Assembly: GCA_041569895.1 (NCBI GenBank) | Contig: JBFFXF010000129.1 | Coordinates: 1 to 19,509, forward strand | Direction of reading: 5' to 3' | From: JBFFXF01 sp041569895 | GTDB lineage: Bacteria; Planctomycetota; UBA8108; JACQVS01 | Length of the DNA: 19,509 nt | In this document: in pieces, positions 6,383-13,852 of the stretch | Layout of the letters: every line of letters starts with the position of its first letter | Numbering within the stretch: position 1 is the stretch's first letter | The notes under the pieces: generated by a model | Database searches by the model: none | What the model saw: the letters and a program-made list of their open reading frames with translations, nothing else | Told to the model about the DNA's origin: nothing | Translations under genes and position numbers: made by a program

Positions 6383-7291
6383 TCAATCCGCGAACAGCGA
6401 CACGTGCACCATCGTCTCGCCGTGGATCAGGGCCGCGCCGATGACGCCGCCGGTGTCGAGGCGGAGGTTGGTGCCGATGCCGACGGGCTCGAAGAGGTCC
6501 TTCTCGGCGCTCTCGGCCGACTTCAGGAACGTGTCGACGTTCTCCTCCTTGCCCGTCGCGCCGACGTCGTAGACGGCGCCCACCGCGTGGCCGCGGAGCA
6601 TGTCCGGCCAGAGCTTCGCGAAGGTCTCCGGCTTGTCGAAGAGGTCGATCGCCTCGACCTTGCCGTCGATGAGGACCGCCGCTCCCGCGGCGCCGTCCAG
6701 GTCGCGAAACCTCGCCTCGTACTCCTCGAGCCGCGCCTTCGCGTGCTCGAACATCGCCTGGTAGTCACTGGTCGGCGACCGCGCGCCGGCCTCCTTGATC
6801 ACCTTCCCCACGTGCCCCCAGACCTTGTGCTGGTCGACCGCCACCTTGCCGTGCCTCTTGAGGCTGAGGCCCGCGTCACGACACATCGCAACGCGCAGCC
6901 CCTTGTCGGCGTAGGATTGCGGCGTCGACGACTTGACCGAGCGCGACCAGCGACCGCCCTCCACGCAGCTGACGGGAATGACGGTCTCGCTCTCGGCGTC
7001 GACCAGGATGGTGAGGTTGACCACCCTGTTCTGCTTCGAGCCGACGAGCGCCGTACCGTCCGGAATCAGCACCGGCTCCCGCGCCCGGTTCGACACCTTC
7101 ATGTCCGGCACCGAGCCGCCCTGGCTGACCTCGTCGACCTCGACGAGCCCCTTCTCGGTGGCTTCGCCGAGCGTCAGGTACTCGAGCGTCGAGAGTCGCG
7201 TGACGAAGAGCGGCACGACGGCCATTCTCTCGTGCGTGAGAGGCTCTCCGATCCGGACGTGGGTCCTGAGCTGATCGAGGATCGTCTTCAT
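6383..7291 (-). CDS. ARPP-1 (DUF6569) family protein
   Basis: This encodes 302 residues. AGGAGG (rc of 7301-7306) lies about 9 bases before the ATG. The motifs fit the ARPP-1 family. VPLFVTRLSTLEYLTLGEA (26-44) is followed by a V-x-E-V-S-x-G-G-S-V segment (50-61), then VLIPDGTALVGSKQNRVVN (74-92), and then IPVSCVEGGRWSR (105-117). A predicted alpha/beta C-terminal half contains GAAVLIDGKVEAIDLF and ends with HVSLF. The family was named from its association with ADP-ribosylglycohydrolase, rhodanese and phosphatase-like domains in NAD-linked or conflict-type gene groups. Its biochemical activity is not known to me. No such partner gene is next to it here; the nearest gene is a HAD phosphatase on the same strand, 270 bases upstream. 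The protein has no signal peptide and is probably cytoplasmic. Confidence 0.8.
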   Translation of the reverse strand: MKTILDQLRTHVRIGEPLTHERMAVVPLFVTRLSTLEYLTLGEATEKGLVEVDEVSQGGSVPDMKVSNRAREPVLIPDGTALVGSKQNRVVNLTILVDAESETVIPVSCVEGGRWSRSVKSSTPQSYADKGLRVAMCRDAGLSLKRHGKVAVDQHKVWGHVGKVIKEAGARSPTSDYQAMFEHAKARLEEYEARFRDLDGAAGAAVLIDGKVEAIDLFDKPETFAKLWPDMLRGHAVGAVYDVGATGKEENVDTFLKSAESAEKDLFEPVGIGTNLRLDTGGVIGAALIHGETMVHVSLFAD

Positions 7292-7411
7292 GGCAGTGGC
7301 CCTCCTGTGTCCGTCCGCTGTATCCGTCCGGTGTCCCCCCTTTTTGATAGATGATGGAGACGTACGTCGCGCCCGATTCTTGACACGGGAGCGACAAGAA
7401 AGACGGGCGCG

Positions 7412-7438
7412 GCGCTCCCGGGACCTCCGGGGGAGCGC
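7412..7438. terminator. Stem-loop between the HAD and ARPP-1 genes
   Basis: GCGCTCCC (7412-7419) pairs perfectly with GGGAGCGC (7431-7438) around an 11-base loop. On the minus strand it is followed by the moderately T-rich sequence gtctttcttgtc. It could act as a weak intrinsic terminator for the HAD gene (stop at 7562) or as RNA structure in the leader of the ARPP-1 gene. Confidence 0.35.
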
Positions 7439-7483
7439 GGAAGGGCCTCGGAACCGGGACGGGCAGCGTGCGTCGGGCGGTTC

Positions 7484-7522
7484 CTCGCCGCGCTGCGGGC
7501 TCCTGCGCCGGAGCGCGGCGAG
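7484..7522. terminator. Strong 11-bp stem-loop after the HAD gene
   Basis: CTCGCCGCGCT (7484-7494) and AGCGCGGCGAG (7512-7522) are perfect inverted repeats around a 17-base loop. They lie 40 bases past the stop codon of the minus-strand HAD gene. There is no T run behind it, so it is either a hairpin-only transcript end or a stabilising 3' structure. Confidence 0.45.
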
Positions 7523-7561
7523 CGCGGGATCACGTGAATGGCGTCGTCCTCCAGGGAACGC

Positions 7562-8350
7562 TCACGCCCGCACCGCCTCCGCCACCGCGAGACACTCGCA
7601 GAGGTCCGCGATCGAGTCGACGACCCTGTCCGGACAGTAGGCGTACCCCTTGATGTCCTCTTCCCGCGTGCTCCCGGTGAGGACGAGGATGGAGCGATAC
7701 CCCAGCTGCACGCCGCCGAGAATGTCGGTCTCCATGGTGTCGCCGATGATGGTGGTCTCCGCGGTGTTGAGTCCGAGCTGCTTTCGCGCCGTCCGCAGCA
7801 TCACCGGACTCGGCTTGCCGACGCTGAACGCCCTGGTGCCGGTCGCCCTCTCGAGCATCGCCACGATGGCCCCGCAGCCGGGTCGCAGGCCGCGCTCCGT
7901 CGGACAGTTGGGATCGAGATTCGTGGCGATGAGCCTGGCTCCCTTCGTGACCATGTCGACCGCCGCCTCGACCATCTCCATGGTGAACGTCCTGCCCTCG
8001 CCGACGACGACGTAGTCCGGGTCGGCGTCGACGACGGAGTATCCGTTCTGATGGAGCGCCTGGAGGAGTCCTCCCTCTCCGATGACGAATGCCGTCCCGC
8101 CGGGCTTCTGCTCGGCGAGGAAGCGAGCGGTCGCCATCGCGCACGTGAAGACGTGACTCTCATCGGCCCGGATCCCCATCCGCCGAAGCCTGGTCGCGAC
8201 GTCCCGTCGCGTGCGCTGACTGTTGTTGGTGAGAAAGAGAAACGGAACTCGCTGGTCGAGAAGGAGGTGGATGAATTCCTGTGCGCCGGGAATCAGCTTG
8301 CTTCCGCGGTAGATCACGCCGTCCATGTCGATCAAGTAGCCGCTGTTCAT
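7562..8350 (-). CDS. HAD-IIA (NagD-like) sugar/nucleotide phosphatase
   Basis: This encodes 262 residues, the usual length for the NagD branch of the haloacid dehalogenase superfamily. Motif I is DMDGVIY (8-14), with Asp8 the expected nucleophile and Asp10 the acid/base. Motif II is FLTNNS (39-44). The conserved Lys is in VGKPSP (Lys179). Motif III/IV is GDTMETDI (203-210), which binds magnesium. The large cap domain of this class lies between motifs II and III. The family dephosphorylates small substrates such as sugar phosphates or nucleoside monophosphates in the cytoplasm; the substrate cannot be told from sequence. A GAAGGG sequence lies about 8 bases before the ATG. The gene stands between Uma2 and ARPP-1, with 261 and 270 bases of spacing, so it is probably a separate unit. 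Confidence 0.9.
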   Translation of the reverse strand: MNSGYLIDMDGVIYRGSKLIPGAQEFIHLLLDQRVPFLFLTNNSQRTRRDVATRLRRMGIRADESHVFTCAMATARFLAEQKPGGTAFVIGEGGLLQALHQNGYSVVDADPDYVVVGEGRTFTMEMVEAAVDMVTKGARLIATNLDPNCPTERGLRPGCGAIVAMLERATGTRAFSVGKPSPVMLRTARKQLGLNTAETTIIGDTMETDILGGVQLGYRSILVLTGSTREEDIKGYAYCPDRVVDSIADLCECLAVAEAVRA

Positions 8351-8560
8351 GTGTGCGTCCCTTCATTCCTTTCGTTTCCTTCCTCTCCGTGCCGTGCGCG
8401 AATGGCAACCCGCGTGCCACCGGGTCACGATGTCCACGCGCCGGCACAACCCGCGACGCGCAAGCACGATGGACCGTCCGGACCGGTGGCGAACGCGGAC
8501 GCGAGACCTCTCCTGATGACGCAATTGTCCGGAGAGGCACACTTCCGCGTGATCGACGAC

Positions 8561-8588
8561 GATGATATCGGACTGAAGATATCGGACT
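8561..8588. repeat. Tandem 14-bp repeat, two copies
   Basis: GATGATATCGGACT (8561-8574) is followed directly by GAAGATATCGGACT (8575-8588), with a single difference between copies. It lies 24 bases beyond the stop codon of the minus-strand Uma2 gene. Each copy contains the palindrome GATATC. It may be a small duplication or a paired protein-binding site. Confidence 0.7.
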
Positions 8589-8611
8589 CGGGGAGAGCGG
8601 GGATCCGTGCG

Positions 8612-9166
8612 TCAGGACCCCGAGAAGATCTCGGCGAGCCGCACCACCAGCCCCGGCAGCACGGCCGACTCGAAGCTCTGGTCGTCCTTGTAGATCCTCA
8701 CACGGCGTGGGCTGCCCAGCTCCCGGACCTCGACCGTACGGACGTCCGGATCGACGAGCCAGTACTCGGTGACGCCGGCGCGCTCGTAGAGCGCCCGCTT
8801 CGGTCCGCGATCGACGGCGGCGGTCGACGGAGAGAGGATCTCGACGACCAGGTCGGGCGCGCCGCGGATGTTCTTGCGCGTGATCGACGCCGATCTCGCC
8901 GTCGAGATGAAGATGATGTCGGGCTGGACGACGTCCTCGTCGCTCAAGACGACGTCGATCGGGGCATGGAAGATCTCGCCCAGGGAGTGCTTCGTGACGT
9001 GCTCGTCGAGGACCCGCTCGAGCTTCCTCGAGACGCGCTGGTGCGGGACCTCGGGCGCTGGCGTCATGTACTCTTCTCCCTCGATGATCTCGTGGCGATG
9101 GCCGTCGTCGGGGATCTTCTCGTAGTCGGCGTAGGTGAGCTTGCGGGCGATTGGTCGCATGGGCAT
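8612..9166 (-). CDS. Uma2 family (DUF820) PD-(D/E)xK nuclease-fold protein
   Basis: This encodes 184 residues, typical for Uma2. The N-terminal KLTYADYEKIPDDGHRHEIIEGE is the family's opening. The core PD-(D/E)xK elements are QPDIIF (Asp83), APDLVVEILSPST (Asp105, Glu109) and DRGPKRALY (Lys123), followed by YERAGVTEYWLVDPD. The fold is that of restriction-type nucleases. Uma2 genes are greatly expanded in cyanobacteria and planctomycetes, and their role is not established. AGGAG lies 7 bases before the ATG at 9166; an internal ATG at 9160 is an alternative. All catalytic positions look intact. It appears monocistronic, with 281 bases to the divergent thioredoxin gene. Confidence 0.9.
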   Translation of the reverse strand: MPMRPIARKLTYADYEKIPDDGHRHEIIEGEEYMTPAPEVPHQRVSRKLERVLDEHVTKHSLGEIFHAPIDVVLSDEDVVQPDIIFISTARSASITRKNIRGAPDLVVEILSPSTAAVDRGPKRALYERAGVTEYWLVDPDVRTVEVRELGSPRRVRIYKDDQSFESAVLPGLVVRLAEIFSGS

Positions 9167-9302
9167 ATCATATCTCCTCGGGCGCTCGGTGTCGCGTCTC
9201 CGGCGGTGACCGACGGACTCACGGGCGAGCGGGTCATTCCACGCCGCCTGGCCACGACAACGATTGACCGGAGGGATTCAGTTCTGGAGCACTCGCGAGC
9301 CC

Positions 9303-9330
9303 TTGAGAATGATTTCGCCCACAGTATCGA
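9303..9330 (+). promoter_or_regulatory. Possible promoter for thioredoxin
   Basis: TTGAGA (9303-9308) is followed after 16 bases by TATCGA (9325-9330), about 120 bases before the thioredoxin start. The -35 match is good and the -10 match partial. The assignment is tentative. Confidence 0.25.
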
Positions 9331-9447
9331 GACGAATGGAAGTCCTTTCAAGCGGGTTCGGGGCGGCCGGGTAAGACCCACCCTCCCCGCCGCGTCACAG
9401 AGTCGAGAGACGCAATGAGCGCCTCACTCGATGGAAAGGAGATCACG

Positions 9448-9777
9448 ATGGCAACCGCAGTCACTGCCACCACTTTCGATCGCACCGTGCTCGAGGCGAC
9501 CGTCCCGACCCTCGTCGACTTCTGGGCTCCCTGGTGCCCGCCGTGCCGCCAGCTGATGCCGACGATCGAGAGAATCGCGTCGGCGTCGGACGGCAGCTAC
9601 AACGTCGTCAAGGTCAACGTCGACGACGAGCCCGAGCTGGCCACTCGCTACGGCATCCAGTCGCTGCCGACCGTGGTGCTGTTTCGAGACGGCGAGCCGG
9701 TGTCGCGGCTCATCGGCCTGCAGCCGGAGTCGCGCATCCTCGAGCTGCTCGGAGAGTCGACTCCCGCCACGCGGTGA
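9448..9777 (+). CDS. trxA: Thioredoxin
   Basis: This encodes 109 residues, the normal thioredoxin length. The ATG at 9448 is chosen because AAAGGAG (9435-9441) sits 6 bases before it; the frame opens earlier at 9415. The active site is FWAPWCPPC, with redox Cys30 and Cys33. Pro replaces the usual Gly in the middle (CPPC rather than CGPC), which tunes redox potential in other thioredoxins. VDFWAPW, the VNVDDEPELATRYGIQSLPTVVLF stretch with cis-Pro74, and the C-terminal helix complete the fold. It reduces disulfides of cytoplasmic proteins using thioredoxin reductase, which is not in this window. There is no signal peptide. It precedes the universal stress gene, but a 218-base gap suggests separate transcripts. 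Confidence 0.93.
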   Translation: MATAVTATTFDRTVLEATVPTLVDFWAPWCPPCRQLMPTIERIASASDGSYNVVKVNVDDEPELATRYGIQSLPTVVLFRDGEPVSRLIGLQPESRILELLGESTPATR

Positions 9778-9835
9778 ACGCCTCGCGTACGGGGATCGCT
9801 GATTTTTTCGCGGTTCCCTTTCAACGACGCTGCGC

Positions 9836-9864
9836 TTGACTTTTCCCCGACGGCGATGGAGTCT
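9836..9864 (+). promoter_or_regulatory. Possible promoter for the stress-protein/antiporter operon
   Basis: TTGACT (9836-9841) is a near-perfect -35 box. The expected -10 position falls on gatggagtct (9855-9864), which is a poor match. It lies about 130 bases before the universal stress gene. A T6 tract at 9803-9808 upstream may belong to the end of the thioredoxin transcript. Confidence 0.3.
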
Positions 9865-9995
9865 GGGCGCTTCCGATCAGGTCCCCGGCCCGGGGCGACA
9901 GCGCCGGGCACGCCTCTCAGCACGAGTCGAGTCGCACGGAGCGAGGACGCGCTCCTCCCAGCTCCCGGCAACTCGCTCTTTCACGGAAGAACGGC

Positions 9996-10928
9996 ATGCA
10001 GCGATTCAAGAACATCCTCGCCGTCGTCACCGGCAACGGCGAGCCTCCGCTCTGCGCGAAGCGCGCGATCGAGCTGGCAAAACACAACGGCGCCAGGCTG
10101 AAGCTCGTGGACGTCGTCCGCGACTTCGCCTGGCTGCGGCGGCTCTCGGCGAAGCGGCACGCCGAGGTCCAGAAGGGCCTCACCGCTCACAAGGAGAAGT
10201 TCCTGGCGCCGATCGTCGAGTCGGCGCGCGCCGAGGGCGTCGATGCCACCGCCAGGGTGCTGGTCGGAAAGTCCTCGATCGAGCTCATCCGCGAGGTGCT
10301 TCGCGATGGCCACGACCTCGTCATCAAGGAGGCCAAGGGCGAGAGCTGGCTCAAGGGCTTCTTCGGCACCACCGGCATGCAGTTGCTTCGCAAGTGCCCC
10401 TGCGCCGTGTGGCTCCTGAAGCCGGGACCGCACGAGCGCCACGAGCGCGTCATGGCTGCGGTCGACAGCCTCTCCACGGACGAGACCCACGCCGAGCTGA
10501 ATCGCAAGGTCATGGAGCTGGCCACATCGTTCTGCGAGCGGGAGGGGAGCAAGCTGGCGGTGGTCCAGGCCTGGGACGCCTTCGGAGAGAGCCTTCTCAA
10601 GAGCCACATGGAGAAGGGAGAGTTCGACGACCTGATGAAGCGGAGCCGGCTCGAGGCCGAGAAGTCCTTCGACGACTTTCTCGGCGCCCACGGCCTGAGC
10701 ATGAAGTCCCCCGAAACGTACCTGCTGCACGGGGACCCGATCGCCACCCTGCCGCAGTTCGCGGAGCGCGAGAAGATCGATCTGATCATCCTCGGCACCA
10801 TCGCGCGGACCGGCCTGGCCGGCGCGCTGATGGGCAACACGGCGGAAGGCGTGCTGACGAAGGCGAAGTGCTCCGTGCTCGCCATCAAGCCCGACGGCTT
10901 CGTGTCGCCGGTCTCGCTCGAGGATTGA
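9996..10928 (+). CDS. Tandem universal stress protein (UspE-like)
   Basis: This encodes 310 residues made of two Usp domains (about 1-142 and 150-302). The first begins FKNILAVVTG and ends CPCAVWLLKPG. The second ends with GTIARTGLAGALMGNTAE (267-284), the G-x2-G-x9-G-(S/T/N) nucleotide-binding loop, followed by CSVLAIKP. In the first domain the loop is reduced to GFFGTTGMQLLRKCPC, so probably only the second binds ATP. This asymmetry is common in UspE-type proteins. The product is cytoplasmic and associated with stress survival. GGAAGA lies 5 bases before the ATG. The next gene, a cation/proton antiporter, begins 16 bases after its stop, so the two are likely one operon and the Usp may respond to or control ion homeostasis. 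Confidence 0.9.
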   Translation: MQRFKNILAVVTGNGEPPLCAKRAIELAKHNGARLKLVDVVRDFAWLRRLSAKRHAEVQKGLTAHKEKFLAPIVESARAEGVDATARVLVGKSSIELIREVLRDGHDLVIKEAKGESWLKGFFGTTGMQLLRKCPCAVWLLKPGPHERHERVMAAVDSLSTDETHAELNRKVMELATSFCEREGSKLAVVQAWDAFGESLLKSHMEKGEFDDLMKRSRLEAEKSFDDFLGAHGLSMKSPETYLLHGDPIATLPQFAEREKIDLIILGTIARTGLAGALMGNTAEGVLTKAKCSVLAIKPDGFVSPVSLED

Positions 10929-10944
10929 GTCGCCCCGAGGCATC

Positions 10945-12192
10945 ATGGAGCTCCTCGCCGTCCTGCTCGTGCTTCTCCTGGTCTCGCGAGTGTTCGGCGA
11001 GGTGGCTCACCGGCTCGGACAGCCGGCGTTGCTGGGAGAGATCATCGCGGGCGTCCTTCTGGGCGTCCTGGTCGGCCACGTCGAGCTCGTCCCGTATCTC
11101 TCCGGGCTCACGGAGGATCCCGCGTTCGTCGCGCTGGCGGATCTCGGCATCTTCTTCCTGATGCTCTACGGCGGAGTGCAACTCCGTCCCAGTGAACTGG
11201 CCGAGGTCTCGGCTCGATCCCTCGTCGTCGCCGTCAGCGGCATGCTGCTCCCGCTCGCTGCCGGTTTCGGTGTCGCGTGGTACTTCATTCCCGAGTCGGA
11301 CTTCAGGGTCGCACAGTGTCTCTTCGTGGGCACCGCGCTGGCGATCACCGCCGTGCCCGCGTCGATCCGCGTCCTCATCGATCTCGGCCAGCTCGAGTCC
11401 GCGGCGGGAAGGATCATCGTCGCGGCGGCCATCATCGATGATGTCCTCAGCCTGATCCTCCTTGCCTTTCTGGCCGGGTTGGTCTCGTCGGGCAGCGTGC
11501 CCGGCTGGACGAGCCTGCTCTGGTTGACCGGCTCGATCGCGCTCTTTCTGGGTGTCTCCGCGCTGCTGTTCTCGATCGTCGTGCCGCGCATCAACCGTCT
11601 CGTGTCGCGTTTCAGGACGGCGGAGTTCCAGTTCAGCTCGCTGCTGATCGCGGGACTCGCACTTGCCGTGCTGGCGGAGGCGCTCGGCCTGCACTTCATC
11701 CTGGGCGCGTTCACCGCCGGGCTCTTCTTCGAGCGCAGACACGCTCGCGCCGCCGTCTTCAAGGAAGTGGAGAGGCGGGTCGCCGCGGTGACGCTCGGTT
11801 TCCTGGCGCCGATCTTCTTCGCGTCGGTGGGGTTGCATCTGGATCTTCGCGCCATCACGAGCAGTCCGGTCTTCCTGCTGGTGCTGATCGTGGTCGCCTT
11901 CCTCACGAAGCTCGTCGGATCCGGCCTGCCGGCCTTCGCGATGGGGCTCTCGAAGCGCGACTCGCTCGCGGTCGGCATCGGCATGAGCTCCCGCGGCGCC
12001 GTGGAGCTGATCATCGCCCAGATCGCCCTGCGCGCCGGCCTCTTCGCCCACCCGGATCCCCCTCCCCCGGTGGTCGCCGATCTCTTCTCGGCGATCGTCA
12101 TCGTCGCCATCGTGACGACGCTCGCGGCCCCGATCGGGCTGAGGTTTGTCTTTCGCGGCGCTCCGAAAGAGCCCGTGGACGCCCGGACGTGA
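10945..12192 (+). CDS. CPA2-type cation/proton antiporter (Kef/NhaA-like membrane domain)
   Basis: This encodes 415 residues, almost entirely hydrophobic, with about 11-13 transmembrane helices and no C-terminal TrkA-N (RCK) domain. Family signs are GEVAHRLGQPALLGEIIAGVLLG (18-40), then LFVGTALAITAVPASIRVL with the unwound helix, and AAIIDDVLSLILLA with the Asp165-Asp166 pair used for ion and proton binding. The helix GMSSRGAVELIIAQIALRAG is also present. It should exchange Na+ or K+ for H+ across the cytoplasmic membrane; the ion is not predictable. GAGG (10937-10940) lies 4 bases before the ATG. It follows the Usp gene closely and ends at a hairpin shared with the convergent acidic protein gene. 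Without an RCK domain, the adjacent Usp could supply nucleotide sensing, which is inference. Confidence 0.9.
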   Translation: MELLAVLLVLLLVSRVFGEVAHRLGQPALLGEIIAGVLLGVLVGHVELVPYLSGLTEDPAFVALADLGIFFLMLYGGVQLRPSELAEVSARSLVVAVSGMLLPLAAGFGVAWYFIPESDFRVAQCLFVGTALAITAVPASIRVLIDLGQLESAAGRIIVAAAIIDDVLSLILLAFLAGLVSSGSVPGWTSLLWLTGSIALFLGVSALLFSIVVPRINRLVSRFRTAEFQFSSLLIAGLALAVLAEALGLHFILGAFTAGLFFERRHARAAVFKEVERRVAAVTLGFLAPIFFASVGLHLDLRAITSSPVFLLVLIVVAFLTKLVGSGLPAFAMGLSKRDSLAVGIGMSSRGAVELIIAQIALRAGLFAHPDPPPPVVADLFSAIVIVAIVTTLAAPIGLRFVFRGAPKEPVDART

Positions 12193-12203
12193 GCCCGAAG
12201 AGA

Positions 12204-12234
12204 CGGGCCTGAACTCCCGAGAAGTCCAGGCCCG
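12204..12234. terminator. Hairpin between convergent genes, probable bidirectional terminator
   Basis: CGGGCCTGAACT (12204-12215) pairs with AGTCCAGGCCCG (12223-12234) with one mismatch and a 7-base loop. It lies 12 bases after the antiporter stop and 25 bases before the end of the opposite gene. There is no T run on either side, so it is not a textbook intrinsic terminator, but its position and stability fit transcript ends for both genes. Confidence 0.6.
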
Positions 12235-12259
12235 CCGCAAAACGCTGTGGGTCGTTCGA

Positions 12260-13726
12260 TCAGGGTGTGCGATCCGCGCACGCCTCGCTTCGCGCGCAGT
12301 CGAGCTCGTCGTCGGTCGGATCCGTGCCGCACCCGTCCAGCCCGGGGGCGGGCATCGTCCCGTCGCCCAGGAAGAGGACGCCGAGCGCGGCGATCGCGTC
12401 GGAGATGTCCAGCGTGCCGTCGTCGTTCGCATCGCCGGAGTCGAGGCAGGCGAGCTCCTCGCCGCCGAGGAAGAGGAACCCGAGCGTCGTCACCGCGTCG
12501 GAGATGTCGACCGTGCCATCGTCGTTCGCATCGCCGCGGCGGAAGCGGAGACGCTCGAGAGAGGCTCCCCGGCCATCGGCGCTGTCCTCGTCGTCCTCGT
12601 CGTCCTCGTCGTCGTCGTCACCGTCCTCGTCGTCCTCGTCGCGGTCGTCGTAGAAGAACCGCAGGATCAGGCGGGCCGGCTGGCCGGCCGGGCTCGGCAG
12701 CGCCATCGACGTGCTGCCCGGCCCGACCTGGTGGATCCGCCAGCGGAAGCCGACGATCTGCTTCTCCTCGAGATCGTCCCGGGTCTCGGAATCGATGAGA
12801 CGCGCCGACCTGTTCGAGAAGATCCTCGGTGCGGCGGCGCCGAGTCCCGGAATCGCGACGTCGTCGAGTCGCAGCTCGTTCTCGTCGTCCTCGTCCTCGT
12901 CCTCGTCGTCGTCGTCCTCGTCGTCGTCGTCGCCATCGTCGCCATCGTCATCCACATCCGCGAGCAGCAGCACGACCTCGGCGGTGGCCCCGCTGCCGGT
13001 CTCGAAGCCTCCGAACCGCCAGAAGGCGAACGTCGAGGTCCAGGCGTATCTGAGATTTCGCGCGTCGACCGGCGGGTCGATCGCGAACTCGCTCCACTCC
13101 GAGGTCCCCGCGCCGTCGAGCGTCTTCGAGGCCAGACCCTCGATCACCCGTTGCTGATTGCGGCCCGGGTCGAAATTGGGACGGTTTCCGCGGACGGCGT
13201 GCACCCTGAGGCCGCTCGAGCCGGGGATCACGTCGACGGTGCCCGCCACCGTCTTCGCGGCCGGATCGCCGGCGAGGCTGTCCAGGATCACCGTCAGCAC
13301 CAGCCGGTCGGCGACCAGGCCCTCCTCCGGCGGGTCGAGCAGGCTGGCGGCACGGATCGGGTAGGAGATCGCGAAGCTGTCGGCGCCGCCTCCCACGGCA
13401 CGCCGGGCTCGCGTCCTCCAGACGGGCGTCTCGCCGGCGAAGATCTCGGTGACGACCTGGATGCCGTCGCGGCCCGGCGCCCCGCCACGCTCGAGGCCGA
13501 AGATGATGCCATCGATATAGATGACGGTGACGCCGTCGAGGGGCAGCGGCTCCGGCAGCAGGAACGGTCCGTTCGGGTGATCGCCGTAGCCCTCGACGCG
13601 GATCGAGTCGAACTCGACGACCTGCGTGTCGACGCGGGTCGCGCCCTGGGCCTGAGTTTCCTGCGTCCAGAGCAGGGCGGCGGACGCCATGAAGAGCGCG
13701 ATGAGACAGCGACGTCGTGTGCGCAT
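12260..13726 (-). CDS. Secreted, highly acidic protein with C-terminal dockerin-like module
   Basis: This encodes 488 residues. The ATG at 13726 follows GGGAGGG by about 7 bases and begins a signal peptide (MRTRRRCLIALFMASAALLW, cleavage near AQG at 26-28). The body is beta-rich with no recognised catalytic motif and reads like a structural or adhesion protein. Two acidic tracts interrupt it: 258-282 and 360-382, nearly pure Asp/Glu encoded by repeated GAC/GAG/GAT codons. Residues 397-455 carry two dockerin-like EF-hand segments (GDANDDGTVDISDAV and GDANDDGTLDISDAI, each followed by LFLG). The end CGTDPTDDELDC (466-477) repeats that of the 5552-6337 protein. Calcium binding and a surface or extracellular location are inferred. 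It diverges from the ECF sigma gene and converges with the antiporter. Confidence 0.8.
   Translation of the reverse strand: MRTRRRCLIALFMASAALLWTQETQAQGATRVDTQVVEFDSIRVEGYGDHPNGPFLLPEPLPLDGVTVIYIDGIIFGLERGGAPGRDGIQVVTEIFAGETPVWRTRARRAVGGGADSFAISYPIRAASLLDPPEEGLVADRLVLTVILDSLAGDPAAKTVAGTVDVIPGSSGLRVHAVRGNRPNFDPGRNQQRVIEGLASKTLDGAGTSEWSEFAIDPPVDARNLRYAWTSTFAFWRFGGFETGSGATAEVVLLLADVDDDGDDGDDDDEDDDDEDEDEDDENELRLDDVAIPGLGAAAPRIFSNRSARLIDSETRDDLEEKQIVGFRWRIHQVGPGSTSMALPSPAGQPARLILRFFYDDRDEDDEDGDDDDEDDEDDEDSADGRGASLERLRFRRGDANDDGTVDISDAVTTLGFLFLGGEELACLDSGDANDDGTLDISDAIAALGVLFLGDGTMPAPGLDGCGTDPTDDELDCARSEACADRTP
12588..12960. repeat. Two simple-sequence tracts (GTCGTC/CTCGTC triplets)
   Basis: At about 12588-12650 and 12885-12955 the plus strand is nearly all gtc/ctc/gtcg triplets; on the coding minus strand these are GAC/GAG/GAT codons. 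They create the two poly-Asp/Glu segments of the secreted protein. Such triplet tracts expand and contract easily and stay in frame. Confidence 0.85.
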
Positions 13727-13852
13727 GGTTTTCCCTCCCGGGCTCTCGCGAGCACCGTGCAATTCAGTCGACGGTTGCCGTATCCGGTTCCATCCGCCCA
13801 TCTGAAAAGCAGCTCCCGATCCCATCACGGAATCCACGGAATCCACGATCCC

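Noticed and set aside
7538..9418. Plus-strand frame of 626 codons
   Set aside because: It runs antisense to the HAD and Uma2 genes, both of which show intact catalytic motifs on the minus strand.
9791..9819. T6 tract and imperfect GGGA/TCCC pairing after the thioredoxin gene
   Set aside because: The T run lies in the loop rather than after the stem, and the pairing is interrupted, so it does not form a standard terminator.
10885..12432. Minus-strand frame of 515 codons
   Set aside because: It is antisense to the antiporter; low-complexity Arg/Asp/Glu/Gln-rich sequence typical of a shadow frame.
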